Part shown: positions 13,177-27,290 of the stretch, in pieces
How positions within the stretch are numbered: the first letter of the stretch is position 1
Layout of the letters: every line of letters begins with the position of its first letter
DNA from: Phorcus lineatus
Lineage: Eukaryota > Mollusca > Gastropoda > Trochida > Trochidae
DNA: 64,000 nt
Direction of reading: 5' to 3'
Assembly (NCBI GenBank): GCA_921293015.1
Contig: OV121088.1
Location: 33,579,645 to 33,643,644, forward strand
Translations under genes and position numbers: made by a program
The notes under the pieces: generated by a model
Seen by the model: only the letters and a program-made list of their open reading frames with translations
Databases searched by the model: none
Told to the model about the DNA's origin: nothing

Positions 13177-15344
13177 GGTGATAGTATTGTAAAATTAATA
13201 GCACTTCTTTGCTTTGTTTTTATTCATTAACATTGTGAATTAACTCTAGGTAATAAGTTCATTTGATTAATTGACATTGACTTAAAATATGTGTTCCTGT
13301 ATAGGTTCAACTTAATTGTACTGTTTGATATAATATTAGGTATGTAATAATATAATATAATAATATAGGTAATGTTCTTCTTTAGTTAAATTTCTCATTC
13401 CTCTCCAACGGACCTCATTTTTGTTATTTTCTATTTATTATTATTTCAAAATACGATTATCACAAACCTTTCTTTCGTGGGTTCTTTTTCATGTAAACTG
13501 AATCAATTTTCACTGCAACAACCTGCTTCACAAAACTTACCTCTAAATGTCATTACATGATTCAGATAAGAGTTTTTTATTTACCACACCACGTGCTTTA
13601 TATTGTAACTACTTTTTAAGAAATGGCTAAACTAGGTCGAAAATCAGAATGTTTAAATCGGAGTGTAAGGTTAACCATGTTTATATAATCTTGGTTTACT
13701 TGTTTTTATTCTAACTACTTAGGTTAAAAATGTCTATGCTCATGCTATCAAATATATAAAATGTTTGTAATCTGTTATGATACATTATTTGTATTTTGAT
13801 CAACAATTTTCAATGATTTTATTGTGACTTGCATTATTACGACTAGTCGATATTTACAATGTTTTTATTCTGATTATTTAAGGTTTAAAATGTGTTATTC
13901 GAATTATTCAATTATTATCTATAATACATATCATACTCTCTAATTCGATTAAGCTGCCAATAAAGGTTTCGTAAGTGATGATGTATACAAAATATATATA
14001 TATATATATAGACCTAAGAGTGAGTAAGAGTATTTGCGTTAATCATTTCAGGTATACTGAATTCAAATAGGTTTTTGGGATCTACAGAAATATATGACAA
14101 TGATAATAACACTAAATTACCGAGATGATAAAGGATATCCCTACACATGTCGTCGGCTGGGGATATACAAGAAGTTCACTACATTCGAAAACAGACACAT
14201 GTTTTAAACTTCCTTTCCGTTTCGTAACAACACCTATGCCACCTAGCGGTTTTACAATAGTTTAAAAAATTCGAAACTAAATACTGAAATGTAATGTATC
14301 TTTTCAACTAAGAAAAATCTTCATTTAATTCTTAATATTTATATCGCTCTACAATACCAACTTATTTCATTGTTGATAAAGCTGTTATTCAAAGCATTTA
14401 GAGACCTATCATTACGAGAAATATGATAATATGCATAGCTGAGTCCAAAGAGCTTGTTCATGTAACTTTGTTTTTTCTATACGTGGTATAAAGGCAAACT
14501 AACACAAATTTTTATATTTCAGAAATGCAAAGTATGTATCCGGAGTTTAACACATTAATATATGGCTCACTCTTCAATGTAGAATGTTTAAAGATATTAA
14601 CATGAATAGTAATTGACTTTCACATCTTCCACTGGTCAAGTTTAAATCAAATAGTATCTTTACAGTATGTCATGTCAACATATTACATATTTAATGCTGT
14701 TGCATCTCATATATCTTTACAAAATATTTTAAAATTACTTGTAATAAGGTATGAAACTGTGCGAAAAATAGAAAATAGGATTCTATTCGGAAAATGTTCT
14801 ATTCATCTTCTTTAGAACTCCCTTAACCCTTAAAATTGAAGATGATTAAATCAGCCACAAAATAACAATGAAATTCGACGATATCCTATGATTTCATTTG
14901 GTTGAAGTATGAAATTCCTATAAACTATCATGATTTGATAGTGCAAATACAACCTTTATGTCTATATCAGCTATGTTATGTATATCATTATATCTATAAA
15001 CATTCCTACCGGGTCACATAAAAAATTAAAAGCTCGCTGGTGTCCCTCGTTTAGTGCAACTTTGGTATAAATGCCTATGCCAATATCCACTATTTTTTTT
15101 ATATAGGGTGGCTTTAAAAGGACCTTTAAGGCAGTAATACTTAAATGTAATAAACAAACAAGATTATCCCTTCCATTTTTTTACTATAAGATTACTTTGT
15201 TCAGTTACACCGTCGATCGGAGTTAATCACCCCGAGAATGAGAATAATCAAAATGAGATTGAGTTAATTAGTGAGGTGGGTTTAACGTGTTTTGAACAAT
15301 ACTTCAATTATCTAACAAGTGGATGACAAGACATATATGACAAG

Positions 15345-15600
15345 ATTACAGCATCCAAAAGAGTGGACAGATCAGGGAGAAAAGGGGTCGAAAGGTTGAG
15401 ACAACAGCCCAAAAAAGTACATATAGAGAGAAAGACACCAGATCGTGAACGTACAGAATTTGGTCTGGCTTCTACCCGTCGACATGTCCAGCTTCGGTGC
15501 CCCTACCAGGAGCATGTAAGCTCCGGCTGCTATAGCTCTCGGAGTCTCTGAAGAACCCAAACCACCATGCCCCAATATGGTATTGAGTCATGTGGTGGTA
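15345..15600 (-). mobile_element. SINE-like repeat, third family, inverted copy
   Basis: On the minus strand it reads CAGAGACTCCGAGAGCTATA, CGGAGCTTACATGCTCC and GTCGACGGGTAGAAGCCAG, matching the element at 24385-24625. It abuts a short tandem of GGTATTGAGTCATGTGGT units at 15578-15620. Confidence 0.5.
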
Positions 15601-17664
15601 TTGAGTCATGTGGTGGTATTACCATTTTAAATCTAATATTATCTGAATATCAAAGTGTATCCAACAGTAACATTCACGCCATATATCTTGGATTGTGAGT
15701 TCATGTTATCTCATTAAGATCTATTGAAAACGATATAGAATTGTTAAAACAGCACATGGTAACAAAATTTATCACGTTCAAATATTGCTAATTACAGACA
15801 AACGTAAAGATTACATATTATATCAGGTGGACAGTGATAAGTGTATACTTAGATAAATAAAACTTTTATGCCATTAAAAAGTTAATAGCTTTAACATTTC
15901 TATAGTTACATGTATAGTAATACGTTGGAAAAGAAGTGTAAATATATTTCTGCTAATATTTGGAGTGAAATAGATGTTTCTATAACATATTGAAACAGAC
16001 TACTGAAGAAGTTTGAAGACCAATGTAAAAAGACCAATTTCTGTCATAAAGACATCAAAAATGTATTTATCTACACTTATACGGGTATGTAGGTGTAGTA
16101 TGTTTTAAGTCGTTCTATGAGGCAAAGTCCCTGGGTAACATTTATAACACCAAGTTTTATTTCATTGACTGTTAGTGATTTAACCGCTAAAACCATCAAA
16201 TGTATTCTTGATAGAGAGCCTATACTATTTTGTTTTCAAATGAGTGGGGAACGGAGGTTAAGGAGGCGATTATTATAAAATAGTATAAATATACCATTTA
16301 TTGACTTGCTACCTTGCTACTTTCGTATCAAACCCCAAGGCCGCAATTTGAGGAAAACACGTTCAATGCTTGACTTAAACTGAAAGGAAGCCTTCTTTAA
16401 TTGAGTTATACAGTGGGTTTCCACAGTGTACTTTACTCATATGGCACAGGTGAAATACTATCACCTGGTATTACCTACCCCGTTCAACCAAGCTGAGTTT
16501 TAAATTGTCAAAATCTTGGTGTTTCATTTCCAAGGACAATCCACTGTACTTGTACATTTAAAATGGAAAATTCAAATATTTCCACATTGTACTTTTAAAG
16601 ATTTACTATATATGAAAATTTCTTTAGCCAATTTTACAGTTACTTACACCTAGCGTTCGAACTAGGTATAAAACTGTTACTTTGACATAGTAAGATTATG
16701 AAAAATTATGTTCGCTACCCTGAACCAAAACTTCTAGCGGTTAACCGTAGTTGATTTTAACAAGATTGTGAGTGTTCAAATATTCGGACACGCTCAGGTT
16801 CCCCCGCCCATTATAAAAGAGTATATAGTTATCGTAAAACGTTACGGTTACCTTTCTATCAATTAAAATACTTGTTTTTTGGAAACAGACACTTATTGGA
16901 ATATACCTAAAGTATGGTTTACTTACATTAATAATGACATCATAAAAATATATCCCAAGACACAATAAAATAATGAACTGAATATTTGTGTCTTTTATAA
17001 CAAGCCAATACTTACATATACCGATTTCTCTGATACCACGTTGTGAATAAATGTAGGATGACAATATATCTGCCTTTTCGAATATCGGCTATTCCGGGAA
17101 GTCAGCAATGGAGTTCTTAACATGATTTGATATTTCCGATAAAACAGATAAGTCGCTCTCATATCAGAACCGTTTATAATGTACATTTACAAAAGCGTAT
17201 ATTCGTATATATATATATGTGTTGCAATCACATCATACATCAAAGACGTCCACATCGATACCTTTCTGTTTGAAATAGCGTCTTACTCAATCAGTTGTGT
17301 CAATTCTATGAAAAGCGATTATATCCCCTTAAGGTCATATTTCTTCGATCAACGCTGTTCCGAGAAACGCGTACTTCGCTGAATTAAAGTTCGTATTCGA
17401 ACATGTCTGAACGTGACTTCTATGAATTAGTGACTATTTTCATCGGCAAAGTACACCTTAACTAGTAACCAAGCTATGCGTTATAAGAAAATTAAAGGTC
17501 ATCCCATTCTTCAATATTTTAACATGATGTGGTTCAGTAAATGAAATAGTAAAAAAACAGTTTTCATATTTTTCGTTGTACTTATATTATTCAAATACAA
17601 TTAAAACACTGAACATGTATATAATATTCATATAGTGTTAATCATGACATTCAGTATGTCAAGC

Positions 17665-17692
17665 TGACCTCTTGTGACTTTGACCTGTGACC
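17665..17692 (-). promoter_or_regulatory. Cluster of nuclear-receptor half-sites with a DR1
   Basis: On the minus strand GGTCACAGGTCAAAGTCACA followed by AGAGGTCA contains AGGTCA-A-AGTCA, a DR1 of the kind bound by RXR/HNF4/COUP receptors, plus two further half-sites within 28 bp. No gene start is recognised nearby. Confidence 0.25.
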
Positions 17693-18363
17693 GGGCATTA
17701 TGACCTAAGTGACATCCCACAACGAGTACCCGGCTAGCGATGTTTTCATTGGTCATTGGACAACACTGCGTAGATACGCTTATGTCATATGAAAAGTAAA
17801 ATCTAGGAAGCTTACATTATTAGAAAATATAACTTTATGAATAATTTCCGTTTATTCGAACAGGTCACAATGACTTTATATCTTTCTCGGAATTAAGATT
17901 TCTATGAATGAGGCCTTTTACTATTACAATCCGAACAACGGGACTTTATATACTGAAGATGTTAAATAGGTATTCCGTATATTATTTTCAGGGAGCAGAC
18001 TGTTTGATACATATATGTTTCATGGTTGACACAATAAAAGATAAATGTGCGTGTATATATAATTTTAAATGATCCATTAGGCAGTATCTCTATTTCTTTG
18101 ACATGTATAAAATAAAATAAAAATGTTCCGATATCTCAGAATAGTCAATGATGGATATTGATGTTTTGACTAAGAAACATTGAGGTACAAATTCGTAATA
18201 CTTTTATATAATTATCAGGCGAAATGATTAACACAAAATGCTCAGGGTTTTACTCAAACATCATTAACCCGATATTAACTCAAAACTATTACTCTCTGGC
18301 GTCCTTATAAACTAGCAGCCAAGTAGCTATGGATTATCGTTCATCTTACCTTAAAGCTACTTC

Positions 18364-18860
18364 GACCAGGTATCCAGTGGCACTGCTAGGTGAACAAATG
18401 CACCATTGGAAAACAATTCCATTGGCATCACAAGTCACCATAGGTAGATAACCATTGCCGCTCTATAGGCATAGAATCGACCATTCAAAATCAACAGATC
18501 TAAATTCCCGTAAGAAAAGGTTAGAATTCATATTACCACAATATCATAACATGTACTTTGTACCCAATGTACTGCTGGGTGGACGGAGGCGTATTAGGAA
18601 GTCATTAACGCCAAAGAATTGTCAGTTGCGTTTCCAAAGAAAAAGACAAAATAGATGTAAGAAAGGGTTTTTAAACCCCAAAAGGCACCAACTAACATTA
18701 TCTTTGTCCCACATGCCAAGTTTCAATGAGCTAGGTCTTTATTTGTTTATATTTGGTTCAGTAAGAAATAGCTCGCACGCACACGAACGAACGAACGGGG
18801 GGCATTTCTATATCCCCGAAAACTGTGACGGGGCCAATTACTGGGTGAGACGAAGAAGGC
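18364..18860. mobile_element. Degenerate SINE-like sequence
   Basis: Two stretches (TATCCAGTGGCACTGCTAGG and TGTACTGCTGGGTGGACGG) recall the 'GGTACC...CTGGGTGAAC' body of the SINEs elsewhere in this window. The 147-codon plus frame 18455-18898 runs through it, has no recognisable domain and is not called as a gene. Confidence 0.3.
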
Positions 18861-20934
18861 AAGGGAAACAGGTGGGACAGATATTTGAGTACCTGTAAGG
18901 TTTGAGATAAGAAGCTGTGATCATTAAAGTCAAGATGTCAGAAGAAGATGTAAAATACAAGGTCTTACAAGTTTGTATCGTGTTCTCATTTAGTTTCTAC
19001 AGTTTGACACTCCCATACACTAATCCTACGAATGAACACGAATGGACAAACTTGAGCATTCGAGAAGATCCGTGTTACTTAGCAATTTCTTGACGTTGCA
19101 AGATACAGGTACGATATAGGTAGGATGAAGATAAGAATGTTCGTGGTATTCGGCTAGTTGTGCAACATTACTTCCAAGAACTCACTACCACTGATATGAA
19201 TCTCTTTTGAATACTGTGAGAACTCAAAGATTTAATTACAAAGTTTTAAGGATACGCAAAATGTTAGCACTAATAAAATACAACTGACATATATGTGTGT
19301 CTATTCGGGACAATTCTTGAGATCCATAATCACGATAGAGCTATTCTATCCGTCGCTTCACATTGTCTTCCTATCCTGCTGATTAGTGTTGACACAATCC
19401 TTTGCTGATGAATATCTTTATTCGGTGATTTTGAGACATACGGTGACACAATTAAAATTTTTAAAATTAAATTAGCCTTGCCATTGACGGACTGACCCTA
19501 ATTCCATTTTCAACTAACTGTAAACCTAATGGACCCGAAATCTCGGCTGTTTCGGAAATTATTCCTGAAAATCTTAAGTTTCGTGATTTCGTATTTGCTT
19601 CGTACTTGCCTGCTACCCGCTTCCTACTGTATTCGTAAGATTCGTGACTTATACGTTGATGATTTGTATTCGAGGCACGATTTCACGAATCCTCGAAAAA
19701 GGAAAAAATACCTACGCTTGCTTAAAAACAGTTACAATGGCTAAGAAACCATAACAACTTTGGCACGTATTCAAAGACAACGGATTACTGACTGCTTAAG
19801 ATCTTCAAGCACTTCCTACTATTATATTAGAATCCGTTAGGTACTCCACAATTAGATTACGAATCAACTATGAATCATCACATTTATCAATTCGTGGCGA
19901 TACGTGACATTTGTGGTCGTAGTGTGAGGGATGTATTTCAGACAACTGAAGACATTTTATGACGCTTCCGCGATTTTTAACGTTTTATCTGTTGTGAAAA
20001 CAAATGTACCTAGCTATCCGTTACTATACGTTCTAAAACACTAGGCTTGTGACGTCAGCAGAATTTTCAAAAGTTGTTACGACTTAACCTTTTTTTATTT
20101 GCATTTTATCCGTATTTGACCCCAAATGGATACCGAAACTATCCGTTTACTTTATTCAACTGAGGACATTAGCCGTTGTATGATAAATTGTTTTGTCGTC
20201 ATATTGCTTTATCCTGATAAATTGGATGTACATAATGAGTGGCAAATGGTAACCATGTAATCTAATTTTTAAAACGACGTTTTACTCTATTGCGCGCGAT
20301 TTTAGCCAAGCACTATTAATCGAAGCAGGATTCACTAAATTACCCTGAATTGTCTCATCCTAGTAAGATGTTTTGTCGGGGAGTAAGTGAGCATATAATT
20401 AATACCGATGAGCAATAAACAATAATGCTGGTACGTATTATGATACTGAAGCATTCGTAAAATGAATTCCTTCCCTGGCAAAATTATTTCGAGTTTCGTG
20501 GGCTAAATATTTTACGACTGATATAACTTTGGTAAAGAAGTGCTTTTTTCAAAAGAGTCTGGTGAAGAATGAGGACTATACATCCATGGATATTCAACTA
20601 CTTATATCTGAATGGATGACATTTAAACATGCTGATATCGTTGTAAAACAAGTCATGTCGCAAAAATAAGTAGATTTGCCAAATTGTATTCCCTTAAAAT
20701 TTTCTTTCTTCCTTGCCAGCGGTGCCGATCTAATCAAAAAAGCTCGTTACACTCTTTGTAGCGCAACAAATACATTTTTTAGACGGGAAAAATTCTTTAT
20801 AATTGTACGACAGCAAGAAAGGCGATATAGCTACAAATTGAACGTGTATCTGAAGACATGTTTCCTCCTTAACTGACTTTAGGCTGTTTTAACAGAAATT
20901 TCCAAAATTTGTAAATCATCCCTACCTCCATGTG

Positions 20935-21140
20935 ACCCAGTTCCTTATCATGGTGTGCTGGCTTGTGTGACTCCGTGGCCCTTAGAGCTACGTCAGCGGG
21001 ATCCTCAACGCTCCCAGCAGGGGCAAAAAAGCTGTAGAGTTCCAAGCGTCTCTTGTGTGTCTTTTTATGGCAATATCCCCGTGCTATAGCTAAAAAGGTG
21101 CCGACACCACCTTAAACCCTACTCTCTCACTCATCCTTTC
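20935..21140 (+). mobile_element. Possible SINE-like fragment
   Basis: A GC-richer block with GCTGGCTTGTGTGACTCCG, GTGCCGACACCACCTTAAAC and an end CCTACTCTCTCACTCATCC. Its base composition and CTCACTCA-type end resemble the third SINE family, but I cannot align it with confidence. Confidence 0.3.
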
Positions 21141-21229
21141 ATTGCATGCGTGTCTTGTTCATGTCCTGAAAAGGTGAGAACTTTGCAAAAGTTTTATACC
21201 CTCTCCAGGGGATCTTTAGCGTTTTTGCT

Positions 21230-21800
21230 GGCCCCCTATTCACCTGTCCCAGAATTTCGTCCAGAGAATATTTCCAAAACTTTGCATGCATACTTCACCA
21301 AACTTGATACACACGTTGACTATGTTCCATAGATGTGCCTTTTGTAAGTTACATGTGTATCGTTATTCTAATTTGAGTTTTTGTTGTTTCCATGGGAACA
21401 TTGCTATATACATGACTTTTTAGGGTTGTTATATTGTCGGGAGCATATCTACTTAAACATGCTAGCTTCAATTTGGTATACGTCATTCATGATAACTTTT
21501 GTGGATTAGACCTAAAATTGAAATACGTTTTTACCGTTTCCATTTTGTCTTGAGCATATGTCCTTTACTTATACATGACAGCATCACCAAACTTGGTACT
21601 CATTTCAACGTTGATCACTCTATGTGTACTTTGATGGTTTCGCCTATAGTGCAATATTTTAAGCGGTTTTGCTGGAAATATACCTACAACAACAACTATA
21701 TGAAAGTCGGCTAGTGATTGATATTTTGGAACATCTTACATACTAAAGTAGCTAGTTAACCAAAACTTGATACACGTCAACCATGATCCCTTGTATCGTT
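21230..21800 (+). repeat. Decayed tandem repeat, about four units
   Basis: Variants of CACCAAACTTGATACACACG recur near 21297, 21470, 21587 and 21762, each next to a CATGC/CATGA word and followed by a GTTGA-like or CATGAT-like word. Unit spacing is uneven (about 120-175 bp), so the array is old. The 60- and 71-codon frames in it are not genes. Confidence 0.45.
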
Positions 21801-21838
21801 CCTTTTTAGGGTAAGACATTTATTTGAAATTTTTAAAG

Positions 21839-22199
21839 TTAAAGTGACACTGGGTATGTTTCATGAATTTCGTATGTGGCTTAAATAAAGCCAAATTTCA
21901 TATGACATGAGTAAGTTCAAATTGCCCATCTACTGTTGTATCTTTACCTCTTAAATGCCATAATAATGACATTTTCTTGTCTTCAATAAGTTTCCAAACT
22001 TACGTTTGAGTAATTGGGGGCACGCTGTTGTCCGGTTTACGATCATAAATCTCGATGTTTTCCCTGTTTATTGTCAATATGCTTACTGATAAGCATTGAG
22101 GTGTTCCTTTTCAGAAGCAACCTCTATTTGTAGATGAAAAAACACCATTTACAAAGTTTGACATATGGGATTCAAACAACGTAATCGGTGCCACTTTAA
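21839..22199 (-). mobile_element. Short diverged relative of the TTAA-flanked MITE
   Basis: About 361 bp with ends TTAAAGTGACACTG and CGGTGCCACTTTAA, which are inverted repeats of each other. The interior has GTCCGGTTTACGATCATAAA and GTTTGACATATGGGATTC, matching family blocks. The terminal repeats differ from the main family, so this looks like a sub-family. Confidence 0.5.
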
Positions 22200-23194
22200 T
22201 ACGTTTTACCTAGAATGATACCCAGTTTTAAATAAAAAAAAATATTTGCAATTTTTTTTTCTTATTTAATATATATGTAAGAAAAGAGCATGAAGAAATG
22301 GCTAGGCTCCGATCTATGTTAGGTTTTGTTTAGGCCAAAATAACGCTAACTACATGTATGGTCTGGTAAGACTGGCATTTTACCGATTTGTAAGTGACAG
22401 AATTTATTCATCGTCTTATCCATGTGATTCTAATAAAAATACCACCAGTTAGATGAGAAATATAACATTAAACTGTCATACATATTATACATTAACATAC
22501 GAGATTGCACATGGATCTGGTGTAATAAAAATGGTATTGACGGTAAAACAGCACGAGTATCCACAAATGTAAAAGCGAATCATTGATGATATATATACCA
22601 CGTCCAGCCCGTGTATATACATGTAAGCTTTTCGAATAGCACAAATCAATGTATCCACAGTGTGCACCTAAAGAGTAAAATCGGCCAACTCATTCCTTCA
22701 GTGTTGTTGCCCACTTGCATATATGAGTATGAACTTGAAATTCTCGAGGAATGCAAGTATCCTCAAACTCAATTTATACGCGTGACTGGTTTATTGTCGC
22801 GTTTCATTTACCTTCGTTACCGTTGTTTTCACTTACGTGGGATGTGTCTTTTTAACTTTGTTAAGATTAAAAGATAAATTTAATTTTTAAACAAAATCCT
22901 CTCTGTCCTCCCACTGTGCGTGAATACCAACGTTTTAGGTTCCTTCATGAAACTGTCACGATTATGTTACACTTTCACTTTTTGTGTGTGGATGTCTGTA
23001 TAATATCGGTTATTTAGTTTTCATTTAGATATGGGCTTATCACTTTTTTGTGAAGTCCGGCCGCTCATGGGTCACAGCTTCGTATGCAAGCAATGTATGA
23101 TAACCAGAATCTACATTCAGAAGCAAAAGAAACGTCACTGAAGTTTTTTTAATAGCCAGAATCAAACCCTGCTGCCAGTTGATTGTGAATGCCA

Positions 23195-23670
23195 TTAAAG
23201 AGCCACTCCATGATTTTCATAAGATATTGTTTACCTTTGATACGAACCTAAATGTCATATGTGGTGATATAAAATCAAAACATCTTAACGTTTCATGTCC
23301 AAAAGACAATATATGTGACAAATACTGGTTTTCCATGAAAATCTAAACACAGTCTTATAAATGCACAGAGGTGTAGATATCACGTCCAACATACATGAAT
23401 ACTAGTTATATAATCTAACAAACACTATGAACTCCTAACTGCCCTCCTGGCTGTTTTAGATAAGTCTCCAAAATACGTTTGACTAATGACGCGCGCCACT
23501 GTCCGGTTTTCGATCATAATTGCGACGTTCTACCTTCATATTGTCACTGTAAAAAAACAATAAGCTTTAAAATGTGTCTTTTTGGTAACAGTCGATGCTT
23601 CGCGATCAAATGACACCATTGATTAAGTTTGGCATATATGACTCCAACAACTCACGGAGTGGCTCTTTAA
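23195..23670 (-). mobile_element. TTAA-flanked MITE, copy 3
   Basis: Full length (476 bp) in reverse orientation. It starts TTAAAGAGCCACTCCATGA and ends CTCACGGAGTGGCTCTTTAA. TTAA is kept on both sides. Probably the best intact copy in the window. Confidence 0.82.
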
Positions 23671-24384
23671 TAAACGAATGCTTTGTCAAATAGGAACACG
23701 CAGGTTAAATCACCCGTCTATCTACATTTGTTCAAATTGCCTTATCAGAGTCTTGACTATTGCATTTTTGTACCTGTTCGAACACAAACAGTGTGCTTAA
23801 ATAGTTGTTTTATGGTGTTTTGTCAACAGAATGTTTCGGATTTAAGTTGAATGTGGATAAGATATGAATAAGAATTAGTAAATTAGTAAAATATGAATTG
23901 TCATACTGCATCTGTTTGGATCTCGTTGATGCATCATAGATGTAGGACGACATAAAACACATTCACAGAGCCCAAAACGACAATTTTATAAAAACTTATT
24001 CTATAAACATGACCGAATAATGTTTAGAAACTATTAATAACGATTCATGATACACGATATAAATATGTATCAGGTGTATTTAACCCTCGTTGATACAACA
24101 TATATTGTGGTGGCATTGCTATTGAGTGCAATAAGAACACAGTTTAAAATGGCTTGGAACTTGAAGGAGACACGACTGATAATGCTATTCCTATGACGTT
24201 CTTTCGTTTTGCCATATTTCAAAGTTATCACTCAAGGGTGTGTATAGTAGGTTATGTTAAACTCATTATTATGGTAATTTAGACTCAGTTTTGTTATCAG
24301 TTTAATGGTGCCATTTAATGGGTCATCGTTATTGGATGTTTGGAAAAAAGATATATCCAACACTTGCCTCAATACCTCATCGTG

Positions 24385-24625
24385 TTATGGTTTGCGTGCT
24401 CCAGAGACCGCGAGAACGGAGACCGCCAGTCGGAGCTTAAATGCTACACGTCGACGGGTAGAAGCCATACCAAATTTGAGTTGTTCTCTTACTATACCTT
24501 TCTTTCCATCTTTCCCCTCATCCTTTCGATCCCTTTCTTACTGATTTGTCCACTTCCTTTAGACTGATTGGTGATTGAGGACGGAACTATTGTTCGAAAC
24601 GTTAAACACCAACTCACTCACTTAA
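24385..24625 (+). mobile_element. SINE-like repeat, third family
   Basis: Contains GCTCCAGAGACCGCGAGAAC, CGACGGGTAGAAGCCATACC and the end GTTCGAAACGTTAAACACC then AACTCACTCACTT. An inverted, diverged copy lies at 15345-15600. The overlapping 79- and 75-codon frames are repeat-derived. Confidence 0.55.
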
Positions 24626-27290
24626 AAGATATACCTAGAAGAATATTGTAATTGATCCTCTAAATCCAGGTTATATTTGAAGGCAGTTTATTGGAATTTT
24701 AATTCCTTTATCAGCTACATGGTCACTCACACCGATGGAGAACATGTTTTTTTATAGAAAACTAACTGCTTATTTACTTTCATATTATCATTGTACTAAA
24801 TAAATTCGGATTATATCTTATCGGTTCAGGGATTTACATTTAGATACATATACAGTACATTCTTGTAATGCATCCTTCAAGAACATATTGGTCATCTGTG
24901 GAACAACAATGTTAATTTATAAAGAATGAATCCATTTCTAATGTATCTACAATCTCTCCCCACAAAGGTAGCTGCGTTATTTATTCCTATACAAATGTTC
25001 TAATACAAGCTCTTTTTTAACTTGCGGGAAAATTATATATTTGTTGTCACATCAGCTTTTACTATGATGTAATTGCTAAAGAAGCCGAATGTACTGTGTA
25101 AAGAGGACTACAAGTGCAAATTCCATATTGGAATAAAATTTAGCTTTCTGAAAGCATACAGAAATATGTGAGGCGTTTTTGAGTGAAACGGCGTCGGTTA
25201 TTGCACAACGTACTTTGATTGCATCCAATGAGACTTCACTGCTAGACCTAGAAACGCCTGTAATAGGACAGAGGTTAGTATAGGATTTTATGACGGAACT
25301 ACCTTTTTAAAAAGAGTATAATATATTTGCAAGTATGATATTATTATGAAAATGCATCATTTCCTAATCTTCATTTATTTTGACATACTGAAACGTATCC
25401 ATGTAATTGATTTCAGACAAATCTTCAAGATCAATTTCTATTCTAAACACGACAGTTTAAATGAATGTACTCATTCTAAATTCCAATCCTTACTTATTTT
25501 AATCCTACGATTCTACGTTTGAACCGATCCAAATTAGTTTTGTTTTTTCAACATTTAAGAAACGTATCATCAGCAATCTGTTTCGTATTTTGGTCTTCTT
25601 GGCTCTATACTACTACAACTGTATATAGTTAGTTGAATGAGAATTTCAATAATAACTATCATAGACAATATTCAGATTTATTTCTCAACAGTTATATAGT
25701 CCATAATCAACTCTCTTTATAGTTTATATAAATTTATTAAATATAAACCACAAATCACTTTTCCGCGATGGTACATGCAACTACAAATACTATCGAAATG
25801 TGCCTATTAGATCCAATCTTACACCGTTATTAAATGTCACAGCTGTATGTATTTGTGATATTTGTCTTGTGTGGTCAGGTTTTGGTTTCGCAAGATTCAT
25901 GAATTTAACATTGTGATTTTCAAACATAATATATAAAACAAAAGTTGAATTTGAATGGTTTATTAAACGAAGTAGTAAATAAAAGCGTACTACATATATG
26001 TATGCACATTCTATGCTTTTATACATATTGTTGAACACAAACACTCATTTAAAACAAGTGCTAACATGATTAATGACTTTGATAAATACTAGAGAATTAC
26101 ATCTAATAACTAATTGGTAGTTCTTTATGAGAATATCATAAAGGTTCATTTGACATTTGGAACAATTGTATGGACAAACCGATATATGTAGAGATGATTG
26201 ATTTTATTCAATAAATACATGCGGTCGTACTTAATAAAAATGAAAAAAAAAATCACAAGGACATTCATTTAAGAAAGAGTAGGTAAATTGTTGTTCATAA
26301 AAAAGGGGAAATGAAAATTTAAAGATCTGTTGTTCTTATATGACTGTGCATGATTCCCTAATGCCTAACATCTGTAAGGCGATGAAAACAACAGTACGTG
26401 TTTTCTACGTGTGTTCATGGGTACATACACGAAACTTGTGAAGTCGGACATGCATCGCATCAAAGCGAAAAATTGTAAGATGAAACGAGTTGAGGACAAC
26501 AGTTTGACTACTTCTGTTGTAATGATCATAATGCAAAATCCCCAATAATTCTGTCCGTCACGTAACACTTTTAGATGATGGTCGTGCTTAAATTTTCTCA
26601 AAAGGCATCCAGACTAAACTATATTGCAAAATAAATTAAATTTTAGTTTGGACAAATTTACACCTACTTCCTATAACATCATGTAAAGGTTGGTTATGTT
26701 GTGTCACTAACGACGTGACAATCACATGCTATAGTTCATACACTGACATACGTGTTCCTTAGGTAGTGACGTGCGAAGGATATGTAATTTATGGTTTTTA
26801 TATTTGAAATCGAAAGTGGATGACCAAATTAATTATTTTGTAATCTATCTGGGAAAAAAGGTAAAATGTTGATGAGTTTGTAAAAAGCGAAATGAGGAGA
26901 ATCGAATCTTCTTCCATACGAATCACAGCTGTTCTTTAAATAAAGACCTAATCTACGTTAAAGAAATGTTTCAAATATACACGGCATGTAGATAGTGAAC
27001 AAATGTAATATTCCTAGATTTGGGATTCAACTTTCTTTCGCGGCCTGATGGTCGAGCTGCTGATAGAGTCTGCGCTGGCTGTATTGTCTGATTGTGACTC
27101 ATCAGAATTTCAACTGCAAACCGTCACACTTCACTGATCCGTATAATTTTTGTAGCACACTTTTCATGTAATAGAATGTCCCCTGTGTATGTATAACCCA
27201 ATTATACGAAGTTAAGAAATCGCATGAGGCAACTTAAGTGTGAACACCATCGAGAAAGAGAAATGGATTTGCTGTAGCTTGTCTGTTCGT
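24626..27290. other. Intergenic, downstream of gene B
   Basis: Only short unsupported frames. A GCGGCCTGATGGTCGAGCTG stretch near 27041 recalls a tRNA-type SINE head but has no B box. Confidence 0.5.

Larger units (their letters stand above)
13177..18340. other. Intergenic
   Basis: Apart from the SINE-like repeat at 15345-15600, the half-site cluster at 17665 and a short (AT)n near 13990, I see nothing. The 107-codon minus frame 16741-17064 has a hydrophobic stretch but no acceptor, donor or family match. Confidence 0.5.

Noticed and set aside
16741..17064. 107-codon minus frame with hydrophobic segments
   Set aside because: No family resemblance, no companion exons, and length within chance expectation.
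18455..18898. 147-codon plus-strand frame
   Set aside because: Composition is that of a translated repeat, the sequence overlaps SINE-like stretches, and there is no domain, signal peptide or splice support.
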